64,000 nt of DNA, taken from Myxococcales bacterium. Lineage in GTDB: Bacteria > Myxococcota_A > Bradymonadia > UBA7976 > UBA1532. The DNA lies in NCBI GenBank assembly GCA_020633465.1, contig JACKDN010000015.1, positions 62,001 to 126,000 of the forward strand, written 5' to 3'. Below are positions 9,317-18,913 of this stretch, in pieces. The notes under the pieces are model-generated. The model made no database searches. It saw nothing but the letters and a program-made list of their open reading frames with translations, and was not told where the DNA came from. Position 1 is the first letter of the stretch. Every line of letters starts with the position of its first letter. Position numbers and translations under genes: made by a program.

Positions 9317-9471
9317 CCGCGGACCATGCCGCGGGTAGGGTGTACGCGTCGGCGGGGCGCTGGTGTCGCCCGGTCGCGTCGACCGGTGGATTTCTCGTGC
9401 GCGAGGTGCTTCGCTGCCCCGGGCTCACGGCCGAGGCCGCGGCGACCGATGAGGGGGAGGGGAGGCGCGCC

Positions 9472-10119
9472 GTGACCGAGCCGGGAACGCCGAGGGACGA
9501 GATCGAGCTGGTCGCCTTGCGGGGCGAGGGGCTGCGGCGCTGGGTCGGCCAGCTGACCCGCCGCGACGGCATCCACCTGCGCGTGCGCCTGTCGGCCGGC
9601 GATCGCCCCGCCGTGGGGCAGGAGGTGCTGGTGGTCGCCCGCGACGCCGAGGGCAGCGCGCGGCGGGGGCGCGCCGTGGTCGACGCCGTCGACGAAATGG
9701 GCGCGTCGCTGGCCCTGCGCGAGCCGATGTCGCCCCCGGAGCGGCGCCTGTACGCGCGCGCCCGCACCCTGGCCTGGGTGCACGCCGAGCGCCTCGCGCC
9801 CGACGCCCCGGGCACCGCGCCCGCCGCCCTGGCCGACGCGAACGCCCCGCGGGGCGAGCTCGAGCCCCTCGAGCTGAGCCCCGCCGGCGCGCGGGTGGCG
9901 CTGCCGGGCACCTGGGCGCCGGACGAGCGGGTCGAGCTGCACCTGCGCCTGGCCAGCCGCGAGGGGGGACCCCAGCAGCTGCGCGTGCGGGGCCGGGTGG
10001 TGCGCACCGAGCCCGGTGAGCCGCCCGCCGTGGTCGTCCGCTTCGACGACACGTCGCCCGCCGTCATGGACCGTCTGGCCGATCTGGTCGACGCCTATCA
10101 CGATCGACGCCGCCGCTGA
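9472..10119 (+). CDS. PilZ-like domain protein
   Basis: 215 residues from the GTG at 9472, which has GAGGGGAGG (9456-9464) upstream; longer in-frame starts lack a ribosome binding site. The N-terminal half (residues 10-100) is a beta-rich segment (LRGEGLRRWVGQL, VGQEVLVVARD) compatible with a YcgR-N or first PilZ-like barrel, and the C-terminal half (about 120-205) has the order expected of PilZ: 'LELSPAGARVALP', 'RVRGRVVRTEPGEPPAVVVRF'. The RxxxR and D/NxSxxG motifs that bind c-di-GMP are only partly present (LSPAG fits, the Arg pair is not clear), so ligand binding is doubtful. It stands alone between the protease promoter region and the FHA gene. Confidence 0.7.
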   Translation: MTEPGTPRDEIELVALRGEGLRRWVGQLTRRDGIHLRVRLSAGDRPAVGQEVLVVARDAEGSARRGRAVVDAVDEMGASLALREPMSPPERRLYARARTLAWVHAERLAPDAPGTAPAALADANAPRGELEPLELSPAGARVALPGTWAPDERVELHLRLASREGGPQQLRVRGRVVRTEPGEPPAVVVRFDDTSPAVMDRLADLVDAYHDRRRR

Positions 10120-10143
10120 CCGACCCGCGTGCGTCGGCGATTC

Positions 10144-10172
10144 TGGACCGCGGCGCACCACCCCTCTATAAA
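10144..10172 (+). promoter_or_regulatory. Promoter of the FHA gene
   Basis: TGGACC (10144-10149), 17-base spacer, TATAAA (10167-10172). The -10 overlaps the in-frame ATG at 10172, so that ATG cannot be the start; transcription would begin near 10179. Confidence 0.5.
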
Positions 10173-10204
10173 TGAGGGCCTTGGAGCTGCGGGGGACGCG
10201 CTCG

Positions 10205-11995
10205 GTGGCACGACTCGTCTACACGGACCGCGCCGGGCGGCAGATGGTCCACCAGCTCGATCCGCAGCGGGGGCAGACCGTCGTCGGTCGCCACCCGGAC
10301 TGCGACATCGTCATCGCCGACGCCAGCGTCTCGCGCCGCCACTGCGCCGTCGCCTACGACGACGGCGGCTTCCGCATCGCCGATCTGGGCTCGGCCAACG
10401 GCACCCTGGTCAACGACGTCCTCGTCTCGCGCCGCCACCTGGCGAACCACGACGTGGTGCGCTGTGGCACCTACGTCCTGCAGTTCTTCGAGGATCCGGC
10501 GCCGGCGCCGGCCGGTCAGGCTTTCCGCGACGCCCCCATCATGGAGACCCAGGTGGCGCGCCTGCCGGTGCCCGCGCGCCCGGCCGACGTCGATCCCGCC
10601 GAGTACGCCCGCCTGAAGGCCTTCAACGAACAGCAGGCCGAGGCGCTCGGGCGCATTCAGGACGCCCTGGCCGAGGCCGAGGCGGCGCGGGCCGCGGCCG
10701 CGCGCCCGCCCGCCGAGGCGAGGGCCGAGCCCGACGCGCTGGCGCGCCGGCTGGAGGCCGCGCCGGCGGTGCCCCGCCCGACGGCCGACGCCACGTTGGC
10801 CCTCGGCGCCGCCGAGCCCGACGACGCGCCGCGCGTCACCATCACCCGGGACAACGGCAGCACCCTGCCCGAGGCCGACGCCGCCGCGATGGCCAGCCGG
10901 GCGGCGCGCCTCATCGAAGAGAACGACCACCTTCGGCGGCGCATCGAGGCGCTGCAGACGGCCGTCCCGGCCGTGGCGGCGGCGCCGGCCGAAGGCCCGG
11001 GCGAGGTGCCTGAAGAGCTGACGTCCCTGCGCCGGCAGGTGGATCGCCTGCGCCGCGAGCTGGACGCGACGCGCGCGGGCCAGATGGCCACCGACGCGGA
11101 GCGCCTCGCGCGGGCCGCCTGGCTCGAGAACGAGCTGCGAGCCACCGAGGCCCGCGAAGCCGCGGCCGAGCGGCGGCTCGAGCAGGTCGAGCAGGAGAGC
11201 GCCGAGGCCGCGGCGTGGCTGCGCGCGGCCGGCGTGCGCCTCGCCGAGCTGGTCGACGTCCAGTCGCGCCTGGCCGGCGCCGAGGCCCGCGCGCAGGCGC
11301 ACCGCGACGAGGCCAAGGGGCTGCGCTCGGCGCTCGACGAGGCGCGCGCCGCCGCGCACCAGACCTCGGCGATCCGTCGCCAGCTGCGCGCGGCCCAGGC
11401 CCGGCTCGAGGCCCTCGGCGAGCCGCTGCCCGGGCCCGACGCCGCGCTGTCCGCCGTCGACACGGCGGCCGAGGCGCGCGCGCGGGACGCCGAGGCCGCC
11501 CTGCTGGCGATGGAGCAGCGCGCCCACGCCGCCGAGGACGCGCTGCGGCGGGTGCGCGAGGCGCAAGAGACCACCGAGGCGATGGATCCCGAGACCGCCG
11601 AGCGCATCCAGGGCATGCAGGCCCAGCTCGGGGCCGTCACGCGGCGCGCGATGCTGATGAAGGCCAAGGATCTCGAGCTCGAGCGCCGGCAGGCCCAGAT
11701 CGCCGCCCTCGAAGACCAGGTGCGCGTCGCGCGCGACGAGCGGGACGCCGTCGAGCAGCGCATGCTCGAGCTGATCGTCACGCAGCAGCAGGGCGGCGCC
11801 GGCGAGGCCGAGGCGTCCGTGCGTTCGGCCGTCCGGGCGGTGCTGGGCGCCTGGTTCGGCCTGCTCGACGCCGAGCCGGACGAGGTCGAGGCGGCGCGGG
11901 CGCGCGTCGGCGCGGCGCTCGAGGCGCTCGACGCCGCGACGGGTGGCGGTGAGGCGGACGAACCCACGCTGCCGCCGGAGTCGCTCGACGCGTGA
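10205..11995 (+). CDS. FHA domain protein with long coiled coil
   Basis: 596 residues from the GTG at 10205 (GGGGGA 8 bases upstream; the ATG at 10172 lies in the -10 box). Residues 1-95 are a canonical FHA domain: Gly28-Arg29-His30, Ser43..His46 in SVSRRH and Asn65 in GSANGT, the residues that recognise phosphothreonine. Residues 130-550 are Ala/Glu/Arg-rich heptads, a long coiled coil with many ARLEAL / LRRELDA segments. A membrane segment is absent, so it is a cytoplasmic phospho-dependent scaffold. It should read Thr phosphorylation by Hanks-type kinases. The stop overlaps the start of the glycosyltransferase gene by four bases (GTGA). Confidence 0.88.
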   Translation: MARLVYTDRAGRQMVHQLDPQRGQTVVGRHPDCDIVIADASVSRRHCAVAYDDGGFRIADLGSANGTLVNDVLVSRRHLANHDVVRCGTYVLQFFEDPAPAPAGQAFRDAPIMETQVARLPVPARPADVDPAEYARLKAFNEQQAEALGRIQDALAEAEAARAAAARPPAEARAEPDALARRLEAAPAVPRPTADATLALGAAEPDDAPRVTITRDNGSTLPEADAAAMASRAARLIEENDHLRRRIEALQTAVPAVAAAPAEGPGEVPEELTSLRRQVDRLRRELDATRAGQMATDAERLARAAWLENELRATEAREAAAERRLEQVEQESAEAAAWLRAAGVRLAELVDVQSRLAGAEARAQAHRDEAKGLRSALDEARAAAHQTSAIRRQLRAAQARLEALGEPLPGPDAALSAVDTAAEARARDAEAALLAMEQRAHAAEDALRRVREAQETTEAMDPETAERIQGMQAQLGAVTRRAMLMKAKDLELERRQAQIAALEDQVRVARDERDAVEQRMLELIVTQQQGGAGEAEASVRSAVRAVLGAWFGLLDAEPDEVEAARARVGAALEALDAATGGGEADEPTLPPESLDA

Positions 11996-12894
11996 GCGAC
12001 GCGTGGTCCCGCCCCCCGGACGGTCGGCGGGCGTCCGGGGCCGCGGCCGAGGGTGGGGCGCCCGGGCCGCCGCGCATCACCGTCGCGGTCGTCGCCCGCA
12101 ACGCGGCCCCGCTGCTGCCCGCCTGCCTGGCCAGCGCGCGCGGCGCCGACGCGGTCCTGGTGGTCGACCACGCCTCGGAGGACGCGACGGCCGCCTGCGC
12201 GCGCGCGGCCGGCGCCCGGGTCGTGGCCGGCGAGGGGTCGCTGGCCGCGCTGCGGCGCCTGGCCCTGGCCCACACGTCGACCGACTGGCTCCTCTTCCTC
12301 GACGCCGACGAGCGGCTGCCGCCGGGGGCGCTGGACGCGCTGCGGGCCCTGATCGCCGGGCGCCGCGACGCGGCGGGGGTCGAGCTGTCGATCCGCTCGC
12401 ACCTGGCCGACCGGCCGCTGCGCTTCGGGGGCTACGCGCCGGCGTGGCGGCTGCGGCTGGTGCGGGTCGGCGCCGCGCGCGTGCGCGAGCGGCGCGTGCA
12501 CGAGCACGCCGAGGTGGACGGCCCCGTGCTGCGCTCGACGGTGCGGGTGGCCCACTTCGGGTATCGCGACCGGCGGCACGCCGCGGACAAGCTGCGGCGC
12601 TACGCGGCGCTCGCGGCCGCCGATCTGCGCAGCGCCGGCCGTCGCCCCTCGTGGCTGGAGGGGCTCGGGCGCGCCGCGTGGCGTTGGTGGACCGTCGCCG
12701 TGGTGCGCGGCGGCCTGCTCATGGGGCGGGACGGGCTGTTCCTCGCGACGCTGCAGGCGCGCGCCGTCTGGTGGCGCACCCGGTGGGCCCGGCAGGGGCC
12801 CCCGGCGGCGCTGCTGGCCTCGCCCGCCGATCCGCACGGCGGCGGATCGATGCACGGGGGGTTTGCGCATGACCCACCCCGTCTGCGAGATTAA
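11992..12894 (+). CDS. Family 2 glycosyltransferase
   Basis: 300 residues. GT-A fold: 'ITVAVVARNAAPLL' at 29-42, donor-binding Asp in VVDHASEDAT near 59, and the DxD-like DADE at 104-107. The middle part with RRVHEHAEVDG resembles the WaaE/KdtX-type subgroup of lipopolysaccharide core or glycan transferases (acceptor loop 'R.VHE'). The C-terminus has amphipathic aromatic helices (WRWWTVAVVRGGLL) suggesting peripheral membrane association. GTG start inside the FHA stop codon indicates translational coupling with that gene. Acceptor unknown. Confidence 0.85.
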   Translation: MSDAWSRPPDGRRASGAAAEGGAPGPPRITVAVVARNAAPLLPACLASARGADAVLVVDHASEDATAACARAAGARVVAGEGSLAALRRLALAHTSTDWLLFLDADERLPPGALDALRALIAGRRDAAGVELSIRSHLADRPLRFGGYAPAWRLRLVRVGAARVRERRVHEHAEVDGPVLRSTVRVAHFGYRDRRHAADKLRRYAALAAADLRSAGRRPSWLEGLGRAAWRWWTVAVVRGGLLMGRDGLFLATLQARAVWWRTRWARQGPPAALLASPADPHGGGSMHGGFAHDPPRLRD

Positions 12895-12898
12895 ATCT
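12888..12898. repeat. AT-rich palindrome at the 3' end of the glycosyltransferase gene
   Basis: AGATT-A-AATCT is an 11-base perfect palindrome in an otherwise very GC-rich region, directly ahead of the promoter of the 56-residue gene; an operator is possible. Confidence 0.3.
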
Positions 12899-12925
12899 GC
12901 AACGCCGCTCGGTCGTGTTTATCAA
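12897..12925 (+). promoter_or_regulatory. Putative promoter of the 56-residue acidic protein
   Basis: CTGCAA (12897-12902), 17-base spacer, TATCAA (12920-12925). Transcription near 12932 fits the GTG at 12969 with its GGGAGGA site. Confidence 0.35.
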
Positions 12926-12968
12926 TTGAGTGGTGCCGGAGCCGAAGGAACCGGCCGGGAGGACAGCC

Positions 12969-13139
12969 GTGCTGGACGCCTACATCATCGATCAGATTCG
13001 CAAACGCGAAGAGGAACGGCGGCGCATTCACGAGCGCCCCGCCCTCGAGCTGCCTCTCGAGCCGGAGCCTCCCCCCGATTGGGAGCCGGACATCGAGGAA
13101 GAGGAGGAGGCGCCCCGCGTCATCGTCATCGACCTCTGA
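12969..13139 (+). CDS. 56-residue acidic protein, conserved-looking small gene
   Basis: GTG at 12969 has GGGAGGA at 12957-12963, an ideal ribosome binding site; the upstream GTG at 12930 has none and lies at the predicted transcription start. The protein begins MLDAYIIDQIRKREEERRR, a short basic helix, continues through a Pro/Glu-rich linker (PLEPEPPPDWEPDIEEEEE) and ends in a hydrophobic beta-like tail RVIVIDL. I recall short proteins opening with LDAYIID.IR in other Deltaproteobacteria, so I think it is a genuine conserved family of unknown function. It forms a complete single-gene unit: promoter, strong ribosome binding site and a textbook terminator at 13164. Confidence 0.75.
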   Translation: MLDAYIIDQIRKREEERRRIHERPALELPLEPEPPPDWEPDIEEEEEAPRVIVIDL

Positions 13140-13163
13140 TCCGAGGCGCCGCGACCCGGCCGA

Positions 13164-13199
13164 GACGCCCGAGCCCACCGGCTCGGGCGTCTTCGTTTT
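13164..13199 (+). terminator. Intrinsic terminator of the 56-residue gene
   Basis: 12-base perfect stem (13164-13175 with 13180-13191), four-base loop CACC, then TTCGTTTT. Confidence 0.85.
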
Positions 13200-13254
13200 G
13201 GGCCCGCGCGCCCCGCTCGACACGGCACCACGAGCACGCCACCCAGACAGCCAC

Positions 13255-13287
13255 AAAGAAAAAGGGCGCCGCGAACGCGACGCCCTT
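13255..13287 (-). terminator. Intrinsic terminator of the AgmX-type gene
   Basis: Read on the minus strand: stem AAGGGCG...CGCCCTT extended through a G-U pair to a GTTC loop, followed by TTTTTCTTT. It lies 40 bases after the stop at 13327. Confidence 0.8.
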
Positions 13288-13326
13288 CCTCCGCGGCCGG
13301 TCACCCGGCCCGCGTGAACGATCCGA

Positions 13327-14637
13327 TCAGAGGCCCGCGTTGAACACGAACGGGTAGCGGATCTGGCACATGCCGCCCTCGGGCTTGGGGAACTTCCAGC
13401 GCTGAATCTGGCGGGTCATGCAGCCCTCGACCTGCTTGTTGCCCAGCGAGGAGTTCTCGACGAAGGCCTTGACCACCGAGCCGTCGAGGCCGATGCGCCA
13501 CGACATGGTGACCTTGCCCTGCAGCTCGGGGTTCCGCGCCAGCTCCTTCTCGTAGCAGTACTGGATGCCCCGCTGGCGGGCCGCCACCACGCGCTGGATG
13601 TCGGCCTCTTTGCAGAAGCCCGACAGGTTGGCCTTGCCGCGGCGCACGCGGGCCTTGGCCTTCCGCTTCTTCTTGCCGCCCAGGTTGGCCTTCGTGCCAC
13701 GGCCGCCGCCGGTGTCGATGCGGCCCATGCCGTGGATGCGGCCGAAGCCCTCGCCGCCGCCGCCGCTGCCGGTGCCGCGCAGGCCCATGCCACCGGCGCC
13801 GTGGCCGACGACGAGGTCGTCGCCGGCGCCCGCCATGGCCGCGTTCAGCTTGCTGTCGAAGCCGGTCTTGTCGCCGAAGACGTTCTTCAGCGGGCCGCGG
13901 CCCAGCAGGTTCGAGCCCAGCGCCTTGTGGATGCCGACGTCCTTGATCTTGTCGACCATCTCGCCGTCGCGCTTCGGCACCTTGGACTTCTCGACCTTGT
14001 CCTCTTCGCCGAACTTGCCCTCTTCGCCGCCGGCCTTCTTGCCCACGTCCTCGTCGACCGACTCCTCTTCCTCCTCCTCCTCGATCTCGGGGGGAGGCTC
14101 CTCGACGATGACCTTCATGAAGCGGTCGCTCAGGTCGAGCGAGGTGAGCTCGGGATCCTCGTTCCAGAAGAAGAAGGCCGCGATGAGGAAGGCGAGGTGC
14201 ACGACCAGGGCCGTCAGCAGCGACCCCAGCATCGAGGACTCCATCGCCGCCCAGATGGGCCGCGCGGGGAGCTTCTCGGGGGCGACGCCCATCTGGAAGA
14301 AGACGGCCAGCGGCCCGAGGTCGATGATGCCCCAGTCGTCGCCCGCCACCGACAGCGTGCCGCCCTTGGCCGCGCGCGCCGCCTCGACGGTCTGCTCCTT
14401 GCCGCCGAGGTTCAGCCGGCCCGCCATGCCCCCGGTCAGGTTCAGCGAGAACCCGCCCGCGTCGGGCGTGAACAGCACGTGGCTGTCTCCGACGCCGGCC
14501 ACGTCGGGCACCATCAGGGTGTTGCTGGGCTTCTCGCCGATGGTCACCGGGCGCTTGCCCTCGACGATGGTCTCGGCGAAGACGGTGTCGTGCCAGAGCA
14601 CGGCGACGCGGAGGTTGGTCTGGTTGTCTTTGCTCAA
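13327..14637 (-). CDS. AgmX/PglI-type membrane protein (gliding-motility family), FHA-like N-terminus
   Basis: 436 residues from the TTG at 14637; GGAGGAA at 14645-14651 on the complement is 7 bases upstream and a promoter lies at 14713-14741, whereas the frame upstream looks non-coding. Residues 10-115 resemble a degenerate FHA fold (VTIGEKPSNTLMV). One membrane helix at about 137-157 (SSMLGSLLTALVVHLAFLIA). Then a TonB-like periplasmic region: very acidic 176-196, Gly-rich 270-320, a basic patch KKKRKAKARVRRGK at 322-335, and a C-terminal AgmX/TonB-like domain 340-436 with Cys342, Cys361, Cys406 and Cys424. By family it should span the inner membrane and contact outer-envelope partners in motility or energy transfer. 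The same C-terminal domain recurs in the gene at 32306. Confidence 0.85.
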   Translation of the reverse strand: MSKDNQTNLRVAVLWHDTVFAETIVEGKRPVTIGEKPSNTLMVPDVAGVGDSHVLFTPDAGGFSLNLTGGMAGRLNLGGKEQTVEAARAAKGGTLSVAGDDWGIIDLGPLAVFFQMGVAPEKLPARPIWAAMESSMLGSLLTALVVHLAFLIAAFFFWNEDPELTSLDLSDRFMKVIVEEPPPEIEEEEEEESVDEDVGKKAGGEEGKFGEEDKVEKSKVPKRDGEMVDKIKDVGIHKALGSNLLGRGPLKNVFGDKTGFDSKLNAAMAGAGDDLVVGHGAGGMGLRGTGSGGGGEGFGRIHGMGRIDTGGGRGTKANLGGKKKRKAKARVRRGKANLSGFCKEADIQRVVAARQRGIQYCYEKELARNPELQGKVTMSWRIGLDGSVVKAFVENSSLGNKQVEGCMTRQIQRWKFPKPEGGMCQIRYPFVFNAGL

Positions 14638-14712
14638 AGCCGCGTTCCTCCGATGGGCGTGGTCGGTGCGCCCGCGATTCGACCCGCGCGTGGCCGGCGA
14701 AAAATTCGACGC

Positions 14713-14741
14713 AGGATAGCGACGCCCCTGGGGGTGGTCAA
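14713..14741 (-). promoter_or_regulatory. Promoter of the AgmX-type gene
   Basis: Minus strand: TTGACC (14736-14741), 17-base spacer, TATCCT (14713-14718), giving a leader of about 70 bases before the TTG at 14637. Confidence 0.6.
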
Positions 14742-14915
14742 CCCGAACGCCGCGATTCGACTGCGCTTCCTGCGCTTGACCCCGTCGGCCAACCGCGGGC
14801 ACCTTCGAAGGCCTCGAGGGCCCTCGCGCCGTTCGACAGCGAGCGCAGGCGCAGGTTCCCGGGCGGGTGATTTTCCTGCAGAGCGCGTCGGGTCGTCGGC
14901 GCAGGGAGTTTGCCA

Positions 14916-15671
14916 GTGAGCCTCGGTCGACCGCAGTGCAGAATGTTGCACCGCCTCGCCCTGGGTCTGGCCTGGGTCGCGTCGACCGGCGCGGCGAGGG
15001 CGCAGGACGCCGGCGCGCCGGCGCCGGACGCCGCCGTGGCCGCCGATCCGCTGCGCGAGCCCGTCGACGCGAAGAGCCGCGCGGCGCTCGCGGCGCGCCT
15101 CCAGCAGATGACGATCGTCGTGCGGCGCCGGGGCGCGGTGTCGCCGGGCGCGCGCGATCCCGGACCCGGCGTGGAGGGGCGCGGCTTCTGGGCCGCGCCC
15201 GGGCGGGTGGTGACCGCCTTCGCGCTGATCACCGGGTGGCCCCGCCACGCGGACGACCGGCTCGAGGTCGTCGAGGCCGACGGCACGGTGCGGGCGGCCG
15301 CGGTCGGTCTCATGGACGCGCGGCTGGGGCTCGCCGTCCTGGACGTGCCGGGCTTGCCGGCGCCGCCGGTGACGTCGACGCCCTGGGCGCCGCCGGACGC
15401 GGCGGTGCGCAACACCGTCGCGCTGTTCGGCGCGCCGACGCACGGGGGTCCGCTCTGGCGGGCGCAGGTCGGGCGGCGGGGGATCGGGCAGCAGGCCTAC
15501 TACTGGTGGGCGGACGGCGCGGCGCCGCTGGGCACGCCGGTGTTCGACTACCGGGGCCGCTTGTGTTCGCTCGTCGGGTTGCCGACGCCCGAGGTGCCGG
15601 GGCAGAGCCTGCTGCTGCCGGCGATCGCCCTGCGCGGGCTGATGGATCGGAGCCCCGACTGGTGGCCGTGA
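14916..15671 (+). CDS. Secreted trypsin-fold (DegP-like) protein lacking the catalytic triad
   Basis: 251 residues from the GTG at 14916, with GGGAG (14904-14908) as ribosome binding site. A signal peptide ends near AARAQ (residue 30). The layout follows S1C proteases, but each catalytic position is changed: the segment where VVTAAHVV is expected reads VVTAFALITGW (His lost), the TDLAVL segment reads RLGLAVLDV (Asp lost), and the GNSGGPL segment reads AAPLGTPVFD (Ser lost). The scaffold strands around them are kept, so this is probably a pseudo-protease that binds but does not cut. No PDZ domain. Its stop overlaps the tilS start by four bases (GTGA). Confidence 0.75.
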   Translation: MSLGRPQCRMLHRLALGLAWVASTGAARAQDAGAPAPDAAVAADPLREPVDAKSRAALAARLQQMTIVVRRRGAVSPGARDPGPGVEGRGFWAAPGRVVTAFALITGWPRHADDRLEVVEADGTVRAAAVGLMDARLGLAVLDVPGLPAPPVTSTPWAPPDAAVRNTVALFGAPTHGGPLWRAQVGRRGIGQQAYYWWADGAAPLGTPVFDYRGRLCSLVGLPTPEVPGQSLLLPAIALRGLMDRSPDWWP

Positions 15672-16714
15672 GCGGGCCGCTCGACGCGCTGGGGCCCGCG
15701 GCCGACGCGCTGCTGCCGCCGGGCGCCGCGCTGCTGGTCGCGGTGAGCGGCGGGGCCGACTCGGTGGCGCTCCTGCACGCGCTGCGTCGCGTCGGTCGCG
15801 GTCCGCTGTGCGTCGCCACCGTGGATCACGGGCTCGATCCGGGCAGCGCCGCGCGCGCCCGCTTCGTCGAGGCCCTGTGCGCGACGCTGGACATCCCGTG
15901 CGCGCGCCTGCGGCCGGCGCCGGCCGAGGTGGCGCAGGGCCAGGGGCCCGAGGACGGGGCGCGGCGCGCGCGCTACCGTCTGCTCGAGGCCCACGCCGCG
16001 GCGATCGGCGCGGCGCGCCTCCTCACCGCGCACACCGCCGACGATCAGGCCGAGACCGTGCTGATGCGGCTGGCGAGCGGCAGCGGGCTGCGCGGCATGG
16101 CCGGCATCCCCGCGCGCCGCGGGGTGATCGCGCGGCCCTGGCTCGGCGTGCCGCGGGCGGCGGTGCGCGCGTGGGCGGCCGACGAGGGCCTGCGCTGGGT
16201 GGAGGATCCGACGAACGCCGACGCGCGCTTCCTACGCAATCGCGCGCGCGCGCACGCGATCCCGGGGCTCGCCACCGCCTTCGGCCCGTCGTGGAGCCGC
16301 GGGGCCGCGCGGACGGCGGCGACCCTCGCCGCGGATCGCGCCGCGCTGGCGCACTTCGTCGACGCGTGGCTGGCCGACCGGCTGCAGGTGGGCGCCGAGG
16401 GGGTGACGATCGCGATCGACGCCCTGCGGACGCTGCCGCAGGCCGCGCGCCGCCAGGTGCTGATGGTCGGCCTGCACCGCGCGGCGTCGGCCGTCGACCG
16501 GCCGGCGCCGCGATCGATGGCCGAGGCGGTGGCGCGCCTCGACGATCTCGTGCAAGGCGCGGCGGGTCGGCGCGCGACGCTGCCGGGTGGCTTCCTGGCC
16601 GAGCGGCGCCGCGACGGGCTGGTGCTGCGGGCGGGGGACGACGCGTCGAGGGCCGAAGGGCACGCGGGGCGCCGCCCAATTTTCGACGCCGACCAGGGAG
16701 TTGGAAACACCTGA
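15668..16714 (+). CDS. tilS: tRNA(Ile)-lysidine synthase
   Basis: 348 residues from the GTG at 15668, overlapping the previous stop. The PP-loop ATP-pyrophosphatase motif AVSGGADSVALL is at 25-36 and 'VDHGL' and 'TAHTADDQAETVLMRL' follow, all diagnostic for TilS, which makes lysidine at position 34 of tRNA-Ile(CAU). RNxxRxxxIP appears as RNRARAHAIPGL near 198. The C-terminal extension is short compared with E. coli TilS and lacks the TilS-C barrel. The order tilS then ftsH is the classical bacterial arrangement, here with 185 bases and a separate promoter between them. Confidence 0.93.
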   Translation: MSGPLDALGPAADALLPPGAALLVAVSGGADSVALLHALRRVGRGPLCVATVDHGLDPGSAARARFVEALCATLDIPCARLRPAPAEVAQGQGPEDGARRARYRLLEAHAAAIGAARLLTAHTADDQAETVLMRLASGSGLRGMAGIPARRGVIARPWLGVPRAAVRAWAADEGLRWVEDPTNADARFLRNRARAHAIPGLATAFGPSWSRGAARTAATLAADRAALAHFVDAWLADRLQVGAEGVTIAIDALRTLPQAARRQVLMVGLHRAASAVDRPAPRSMAEAVARLDDLVQGAAGRRATLPGGFLAERRRDGLVLRAGDDASRAEGHAGRRPIFDADQGVGNT

Positions 16715-16791
16715 CCGCCTCGGGGCGTCTCAAGTCCGTGGTCGCCGCCTCTGGGGCGTGCGGTGGCCGCAAAGGCCGCGACGGCGCGCGG

Positions 16792-16821
16792 TTGCGGGCG
16801 TTCTCGCCCGCGTGATAGGCT
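16792..16821 (+). promoter_or_regulatory. Putative ftsH promoter
   Basis: TTGCGG (16792-16797), 18-base spacer, TAGGCT (16816-16821). The same TAGGCT -10 is used at 46660. No CIRCE or sigma32-type element seen. Confidence 0.4.
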
Positions 16822-16899
16822 TCCCGTCGGCTCATTCTCCCGCCGCGCGTTCGCCCGGCGCTTCGTTGGACTTGACCCACGCCCCGCAGAGGACGCGCA

Positions 16900-18828
<1,929 letters not shown>

Positions 18829-18848
18829 GCGGCTCGGTGAGGCGCGGG

Positions 18849-18876
18849 AGGCCGGTCCGGGGGGGCCGGCCTTTTG
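18849..18876 (+). terminator. Intrinsic terminator after ftsH
   Basis: Stem AGGCCGG (18849-18855) with CCGGCCT (18866-18872), extendable by a G-U and two G-C pairs, followed by TTTTGC. Confidence 0.75.
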
Positions 18877-18913
18877 CGTTGTGACGGCATGATTTCGACG
18901 GGAGGCGCGCCGG

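Noticed and set aside
9336..9341. TAGGGT as a promoter for the PilZ-like gene
   Set aside because: No acceptable -35 (TCAACC) at the right distance; kept as unresolved.
5150..9475. A 1,441-codon open frame on the plus strand opposite the Met-zincin gene
   Set aside because: Long antisense frames are expected at this G+C. It is His/Gln/Leu/Val/Ala-rich with no motif, whereas the opposite frame has a signal, the zinc site and a promoter.
14776..14805. TTGACC/CACCTT promoter for the pseudo-protease gene
   Set aside because: The -10 matches at only two positions.
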